Assembly: GCA_947487765.1 (NCBI GenBank)
Contig: CANKXO010000003.1
Location: 496,001-560,000 of the forward strand
Origin: an uncultured Pseudomonadales bacterium
GTDB taxonomy: Bacteria; Pseudomonadota; Gammaproteobacteria; Pseudomonadales; Cellvibrionaceae
Direction of reading: 5' to 3'
DNA: 64,000 nt
Part shown: positions 56,522 to 64,000 of the stretch, piece after piece
How positions within the stretch are numbered: position 1 is the stretch's first letter
Layout of the letters: each line of letters starts with the position of its first letter
The notes under the pieces: model-generated
Seen by the model: only the letters and a program-made list of their open reading frames with translations
What the model was told of the DNA's origin: nothing
Databases searched by the model: none
Program-made: the position numbers and the translations under genes

Positions 56522-56568
56522 TGTGCTCTAACTACGAGTAAGTTGTCATCTACTATAAAGAAAAGATC

Positions 56569-57309
56569 TTATTCAGCGTTCAAGGTCTCATTTTGTAAAG
56601 CATTAAGTTCTGCAATACCTTGCTTGGCAAGAACCAACATCTGAGAAAATTCCGCTTCAGAAAATGGCTCACCTTCTGCTGTGCCCTGAATTTCAATGAT
56701 CCCGCCATCGTCTGCCATGATGATATTCATATCGGTATTCGCTGCTGAGTCTTCAGGGTAATCCAGATCAAGCACGGCTGAGCCATTGTATATACCAACT
56801 GACACGGATGCGATCATACGCTTCAAAGGGTTAGCCTTTAATGTGCCGTCTGCGAGTAGCTTATTCAATGCATCAGCTAATGCCACGCATGCACCGGTTA
56901 TCGAGGCTGTGCGTGTACCGCCATCAGCCTGAATTACATCGCAATCAATTGTGATTGTATTTTCACCCAGCGCTTCCAGGTCAACAGCTGCACGCAAGGA
57001 ACGACCAATTAAGCGTTGGATTTCTACGGTACGACCACTCTGTTTACCACGAGCAGCCTCTCTCCCCATTCGGCTATCCGTTGAGCGAGGCAACATGCCA
57101 TATTCTGCTGTAATCCAACCACTACCTTTGCCTCGCAAAAAACCAGGAACACCACTCTCTATACTGGCATTACAAATTACTTTTGTATCACCAAATTCTA
57201 CCAATACTGACCCCTCAGCATGTTTTGTAAAATCGCGAGTCAATCGAACTGTACGTAGCTCATCAGAGCGTCTACCACTGGGGCGACTCATACCGCTGGA
57301 GTTATTCAT
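56569..57309 (-). CDS. rph: Ribonuclease PH
   Basis: Phosphorolytic 3'-5' exoribonuclease that trims tRNA and rRNA 3' ends. 246 residues, typical (238-240 plus short extension). Seen: '[19 protein letters not shown]', '[18 protein letters not shown]', '[17 protein letters not shown]' and '[19 protein letters not shown]'. AAGGA 7 bases before ATG 57309 supports the start, six codons upstream of the usual family start. Divergent from yicC, as in E. coli and Pseudomonas. Confidence 0.96.
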   Translation of the reverse strand: MNNSSGMSRPSGRRSDELRTVRLTRDFTKHAEGSVLVEFGDTKVICNASIESGVPGFLRGKGSGWITAEYGMLPRSTDSRMGREAARGKQSGRTVEIQRLIGRSLRAAVDLEALGENTITIDCDVIQADGGTRTASITGACVALADALNKLLADGTLKANPLKRMIASVSVGIYNGSAVLDLDYPEDSAANTDMNIIMADDGGIIEIQGTAEGEPFSEAEFSQMLVLAKQGIAELNALQNETLNAE

Positions 57310-57483
57310 TTAAGATTCCTTAGAAAATTACACATGACGTTAAAAACCGGGCAGTCTACCGCAAATAAACGAAAGTATCTCTTTACTTACAAATTGACTA
57401 CAAGCAGCGAATAGATAGTGCGGGCAACGAACCATCGATATAGGTATGTTACTATTTGCACCCCGTAGAACTGAGAATATTTT

Positions 57484-58350
57484 ATGCCACATAGCATGAC
57501 AGGATTTGCTCGCAAAACAGAGCAAGCTGACTGGGGTGAAATCAGTTGCGAAATACGCAGTGTCAATCACCGCTATTTAGAACCTACACTCCGATTACCC
57601 GAACTACTGCGATCAATTGAACCTAGTATTCGTGACCAATTGCGCAAACGATTGCACCGCGGGAAAGTCGAGGTTAGCTTTCAACTCAATCTTGATCAGA
57701 GTTCTCAAGAAAGCTTATCCCTCAATATCGGCATACTAAAATCATTAACGGCGAGCGTTGAACAAGTAAAAGACTTGTACCCTGAAATGGCTACAGTCGA
57801 CCCTTTGCGCTTACTACAATGGCCAGGCGTTATTGAACAATCCGCTCTGGATACCGATGCCATCCAAAAAACAGCAAACTCATTACTAAAACACACCTTA
57901 TCTTCATTGATTGAGCATCGTCACCGCGAAGGATTAGAGCTTCAGGGGCTTATTGAAGAGCGCTTACAGGAGATCGCCCAACTCGTTGTGGATGTCCGCG
58001 AAAGAATGCCTGATATTCTAGACGCACAAAAATCCAAGTTAGAGCAACGCTTAGCCGAATTGAAAACAGACCTTGATGAGAGCCGTGTCGAACAAGAGAT
58101 TGTATTGCTAGCCAATAAAGCCGATGTTGCTGAAGAGCTGGACCGCCTGGAAACTCATTTAACTGAAGTCAGACATATACTGAAACAGTCCGGCGCTATA
58201 GGCCGCCGCTTGGATTTTATGATGCAAGAGCTGAATCGGGAAGCAAACACACTGTCATCGAAGTCTCTGGCCACTGACACAACACAAGCCGCTGTCTCAG
58301 TAAAAGTATTAATTGAGCAGATGAGAGAGCAGATCCAAAATATTGAATAG
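57484..58350 (+). CDS. YicC-family endoribonuclease
   Basis: 288 residues, normal for the family. N-terminal 'MTGFARKTEQADWGEISCEI' and 'RSVNHRYLEPTLRLPE', and a C-terminal DUF1732 part 'RRLDFMMQELNREANTLSSK', both diagnostic. E. coli YicC is reported to be an RNase that acts on small RNAs. Cytoplasmic. Followed by gmk with 126 bases between. Confidence 0.93.
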   Translation: MPHSMTGFARKTEQADWGEISCEIRSVNHRYLEPTLRLPELLRSIEPSIRDQLRKRLHRGKVEVSFQLNLDQSSQESLSLNIGILKSLTASVEQVKDLYPEMATVDPLRLLQWPGVIEQSALDTDAIQKTANSLLKHTLSSLIEHRHREGLELQGLIEERLQEIAQLVVDVRERMPDILDAQKSKLEQRLAELKTDLDESRVEQEIVLLANKADVAEELDRLETHLTEVRHILKQSGAIGRRLDFMMQELNREANTLSSKSLATDTTQAAVSVKVLIEQMREQIQNIE

Positions 58351-58458
58351 TCAATGCGCTGTCCATAGAACTCTTCTATACTGAGCTTCTATTTTTAGAT
58401 AATATTTCCACACAATTCTGCTATATTAATCTCTTAATCTTTAACCAGAGCAAAGTAA

Positions 58459-59094
<636 letters not shown>

Positions 59095-59155
59095 TCGCTT
59101 AAATTGCTTAAACTAGCGGGTCGATATACCCTACCTATTTTTTGGACAGAGTTTT

Positions 59156-59440
59156 ATGGCACGAATTACCGTTGAAGATTGTCTTGAGCATGTTGATAAT
59201 CGCTTTGAATTAGTATTGGTTGGCACTAAACGTGCGCGCCAGATCGCGACCGGCGGAAAAGATCCGATGGTTCCTGAAGAAAACGATAAACCTACCGTTA
59301 TCGCTTTAAGAGAAATCGAAGAAGGCTTCATCAAGCCAAGCATTCTTTTAGAAAAAGAAGAACCTAAGTACGAAGAAGCATTCGCTATCGATTCATCAGC
59401 CCCTTTACTTGATGGTCCAGAGCTAGGCCTAAACGGCTAA
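59156..59440 (+). CDS. rpoZ: RNA polymerase omega subunit
   Basis: 94 residues. '[20 protein letters not shown]' and '[20 protein letters not shown]' are canonical. Omega helps assemble RNA polymerase and forms part of a ppGpp-binding site, so its position next to spoT is functionally fitting. The C-terminal extension is acidic ('[12 protein letters not shown]'). Confidence 0.97.
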   Translation: MARITVEDCLEHVDNRFELVLVGTKRARQIATGGKDPMVPEENDKPTVIALREIEEGFIKPSILLEKEEPKYEEAFAIDSSAPLLDGPELGLNG

Positions 59441-59673
59441 TTGTTGATTAACTTATAGCTATTGAAGCCTTACAGCGTTACTCTAGTTCAATATAATGAA
59501 TCATGGAGTACTGACTATCGAGAGGCTCATTACTAAGGTCTTGAGAGCTAGGCCTTGTTACTAAGGTATGATAGCTTTGAGTAAAACAAATCAGCTTTTT
59601 GACAGTTCGCTTTCGGGTACTTATTCAGTACCCGAATCCTTTCTTTTACTACAATCGTCACAATGTTAATTCT

Positions 59674-62288
<2,615 letters not shown>

Positions 62289-62391
62289 TCATAAACAATT
62301 GAACTCTTTAGTGAAAGATAGCATCTCATAATTATTATTAATGACTAAGAGCCATATTTTATACAAGAGGTGGCTTATATGAGGAGTTCAC

Positions 62392-63108
62392 ATGGTTTAT
62401 CGCCAATTACTATTATGTCTCTTACTATTCAATGGGTATAGTGCCTACGCATCATCCGAGTTAACCGTCGTGGAACTATTTACCAGCCAAGGTTGCTACT
62501 CTTGCCCCCCAGCAGATAGTTTTTTGGGTAAACTCAAGGAGGAGCCCAATACTATCGCCGTATCATGCCATGTAACCTATTGGAATTATCTCGGCTGGCG
62601 TGACACGTTTTCCCGAAAATTTTGCGATAACCGCCAGCGCAATTATCAAAGACATCTAAAAGGTAACGCCGGTGTTTATACACCCCAGATGGTGGTCAGT
62701 GGTCGTTATGGCGCCGTGGGATCCAGAACCTCTAGAGTCTCCCGCATTATAGAAATAGCGAAGAAACACGCCCCGCTATTAGCAATTAACCTTTCAATGG
62801 ATTCATCAACTACAGATCAATTAAATATTCAATTACCGACAATAAGCTCCGATCAAACTCAACAATTATTTCTTTTAGGCACATCGGGAGAGCATAGCCT
62901 ACCTATCAGTCATGGAGAGAACGGCGGTAAAAGGCTGACTTACCACAACCCAATCCAGCACGTAGTAGATCTTGGACGCTGGAATGGCCAGGGAAAAACC
63001 TTAACGCAAACCGTTGGCGGGCATCCAGAGATTAATGAATGGGTGGTGATCGCCCAGAGAATGCCATTAGGAGAAATTACTGCTGCGGGAAAATTTACCT
63101 TGCCCTAA
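62392..63108 (+). CDS. DUF1223-family exported thioredoxin-like protein
   Basis: 238 residues. Signal peptide ending near 20 ('NGYSAYA'), then 'VVELFTSQGCYSCPPADSFL' with a CXXC pair typical of DUF1223, and 'NYLGWRDTFSRKFCDNRQRN', 'VYTPQMVVSG'. The family has a thioredoxin-like fold and is exported in this case; reaction unknown. GAGGAG lies 7 bases before the ATG. Between coaD and the cytochrome gene. Confidence 0.88.
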   Translation: MVYRQLLLCLLLFNGYSAYASSELTVVELFTSQGCYSCPPADSFLGKLKEEPNTIAVSCHVTYWNYLGWRDTFSRKFCDNRQRNYQRHLKGNAGVYTPQMVVSGRYGAVGSRTSRVSRIIEIAKKHAPLLAINLSMDSSTTDQLNIQLPTISSDQTQQLFLLGTSGEHSLPISHGENGGKRLTYHNPIQHVVDLGRWNGQGKTLTQTVGGHPEINEWVVIAQRMPLGEITAAGKFTLP

Positions 63109-63275
63109 ATATTTTTGGTCCAGCTCAAAATACTCAGAGTTATTAACTTAACAATTTATTTGTGAATATTTGCAGGAATAGTTTCTGCAAGTGAGACAAT
63201 ACCGCTATAATGGACTTTCTGGTCTTCAATTTTCGCTTTCTTAAGTTAATGGTCAAACACACAAGAGGATATGAC

Positions 63276-63689
63276 GTGTCTTTAAAATCGGTAGTAAGTT
63301 TATTTGTTGTCACTGCGTCTCTAATCATTCCCGTATTTGCTGGCGCAGCTGCGAAAGATGATATCGCTGCTCGCATCGCCCCAATAGGTGAGCTTTGCAT
63401 GGCAGGTGATGAATGTGCGGCGGCGGCAGTAGAAGTTGCCTCTGGCCCCCGCAGTGGTGAAGATGTTTACAGCTCTAAGTGTATTGCTTGTCACGGTTCT
63501 GGCGCTGCAGGCGCACCTAAATTAGGTGATGCTGGCGATTGGAGTGCACGTCTTGGTAAAGGTACTGACACCCTTTATACCAATGCAATCGCTGGCTTTC
63601 AGGGTATGCCTGCAAAAGGTTTATGCTTTGATTGTTCAGATGATGAAATCAAAGCAGCCGTTGATTACATGGTCAGCAACTCTCAATAG
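63276..63689 (+). CDS. Cytochrome c5-type class I cytochrome
   Basis: Small periplasmic electron carrier. About 137 residues from a GTG at 63276 with AGAGGA 6 bases upstream; the longer frame from 63210 lacks a ribosome site. Signal peptide 'SLKSVVSLFVVTASLIIPVF' ending near AGA, haem-binding 'SSKCIACHGSGAAGAPKLGD', axial Met in 'GFQGMPAKGLCFDCSDDEIK', and the two extra Cys that mark cytochrome c5. Followed by a terminator. Confidence 0.93.
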   Translation: MSLKSVVSLFVVTASLIIPVFAGAAAKDDIAARIAPIGELCMAGDECAAAAVEVASGPRSGEDVYSSKCIACHGSGAAGAPKLGDAGDWSARLGKGTDTLYTNAIAGFQGMPAKGLCFDCSDDEIKAAVDYMVSNSQ

Positions 63690-63718
63690 ATATACACCAA
63701 GTAATTCCTACACTCTTT

Positions 63719-63742
63719 AAATCCTCGCTTAAGCGGGGATTT
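63719..63742 (+). terminator. Terminator of the cytochrome c gene
   Basis: AAATCCTCGC and GCGGGGATTT pair (one G-T) around TTAA, about 30 bases after the stop. The following T-run is short. Confidence 0.65.
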
Positions 63743-63780
63743 GTTACTTGTGGATGATGAAATTTCAGCACTTGTACACT

Positions 63781-64000
63781 TTAGTTATCGAACATACCCA
63801 ATAAACTAGTCAGGGTACTGTTACCTTTGCTGGCATTCGCTTCTGGGTTAGCTTCCTCGCCAAACCCTTCTCTCTCAATTTCATCATCAGGCAATTCATC
63901 TAAAAAGCGACTAGGCGTGGTAATACTCATTTCACCAAATTGTTTACGCTTAGCGGCCAACGATATCGTTAGCGTCCGCTGAGCACGGGTAATTCCAACA
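63781..64000 (-). CDS. rep: ATP-dependent DNA helicase Rep, C-terminal part (5' end outside window)
   Basis: Open from the window edge to the stop at 63781, about 72 codons. The visible part reads 'VGITRAQRTLTISLAAKRKQ' and 'SRFLDELPDDEIEREGFGEE', which is motif VI of the UvrD/Rep superfamily I helicases and the Rep-specific SRFL-ELP ending that follows; ends 'LTSLLGMFDN'. Rep assists the replication fork past bound proteins. UvrD is the alternative, but the tail order favours Rep. Confidence 0.8.
   Translation of the reverse strand, partial: VGITRAQRTLTISLAAKRKQFGEMSITTPSRFLDELPDDEIEREGFGEEANPEANASKGNSTLTSLLGMFDN

Overview
The window reads as chromosome of a marine-type gammaproteobacterium, probably of the Cellvibrionales/Spongiibacteraceae kind. 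The core gene order is gammaproteobacterial (miaA-hfq-hflX-hflK-hflC-hisZ-purA; yicC-gmk-rpoZ-spoT). It also carries a Pds 'dedicated sortase' locus, a set I know mainly from marine gammaproteobacteria. The lineage is inference; there is no rRNA here to settle it.

Layout. 1-14.3 kb is housekeeping: a cut-off sugar-binding protein, pgm, the purA-to-miaA block, dtd, a DsbA-like thioredoxin, an HD-GYP phosphodiesterase, pip and tag. 14.3-25.4 kb holds a pentapeptide-repeat/nucleotidyl-cyclase protein and the Pds locus: histidine kinase, response regulator, VIT/vWA sortase substrate, class GN sortase and the OmpA-like PdsO. A periplasmic binding protein and a HAMP membrane protein sit inside that locus, behind a long and possibly structured leader. 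25.8-29.2 kb holds typA and small proteins. glnA (29.7 kb) and ntrBC (45.0-47.6 kb) each have recognisable NtrC sites and a sigma-54 promoter.

Between glnA and ntrB lie about 14 kb of accessory DNA built from three versions of one cassette. Each has a DJ-1/AraC regulator divergent from an exported protein with a hydrophobic hairpin and one or two membrane-anchored helical-repeat proteins. The divergent promoter regions share two TGACAA boxes 21 bp apart. Fragments of ntrB and glnA between copies record tandem duplication, and one regulator copy is decayed. I do not recognise this cassette as a described system.

48-56 kb carries two further unusual loci. The first is a FabH-like ketosynthase followed by two paralogous seven-helix membrane proteins ending in a Fis-like helix-turn-helix; it looks like a small-molecule signalling circuit. 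The second is a LysM-like protein with a glycine-rich hydrophobic C-terminal hairpin, followed by five paralogous two-helix membrane proteins and an orphan copy of the hairpin domain. It resembles a pore-forming effector with an array of immunity genes, and a perfect CRP-type palindrome lies in its promoter region. 56.5-64 kb returns to core genes: rph, yicC, gmk, rpoZ, spoT, coaD, a DUF1223 protein, a cytochrome c5 and the 3' end of rep. I recognised no tRNA, rRNA, CRISPR array or transposase gene.
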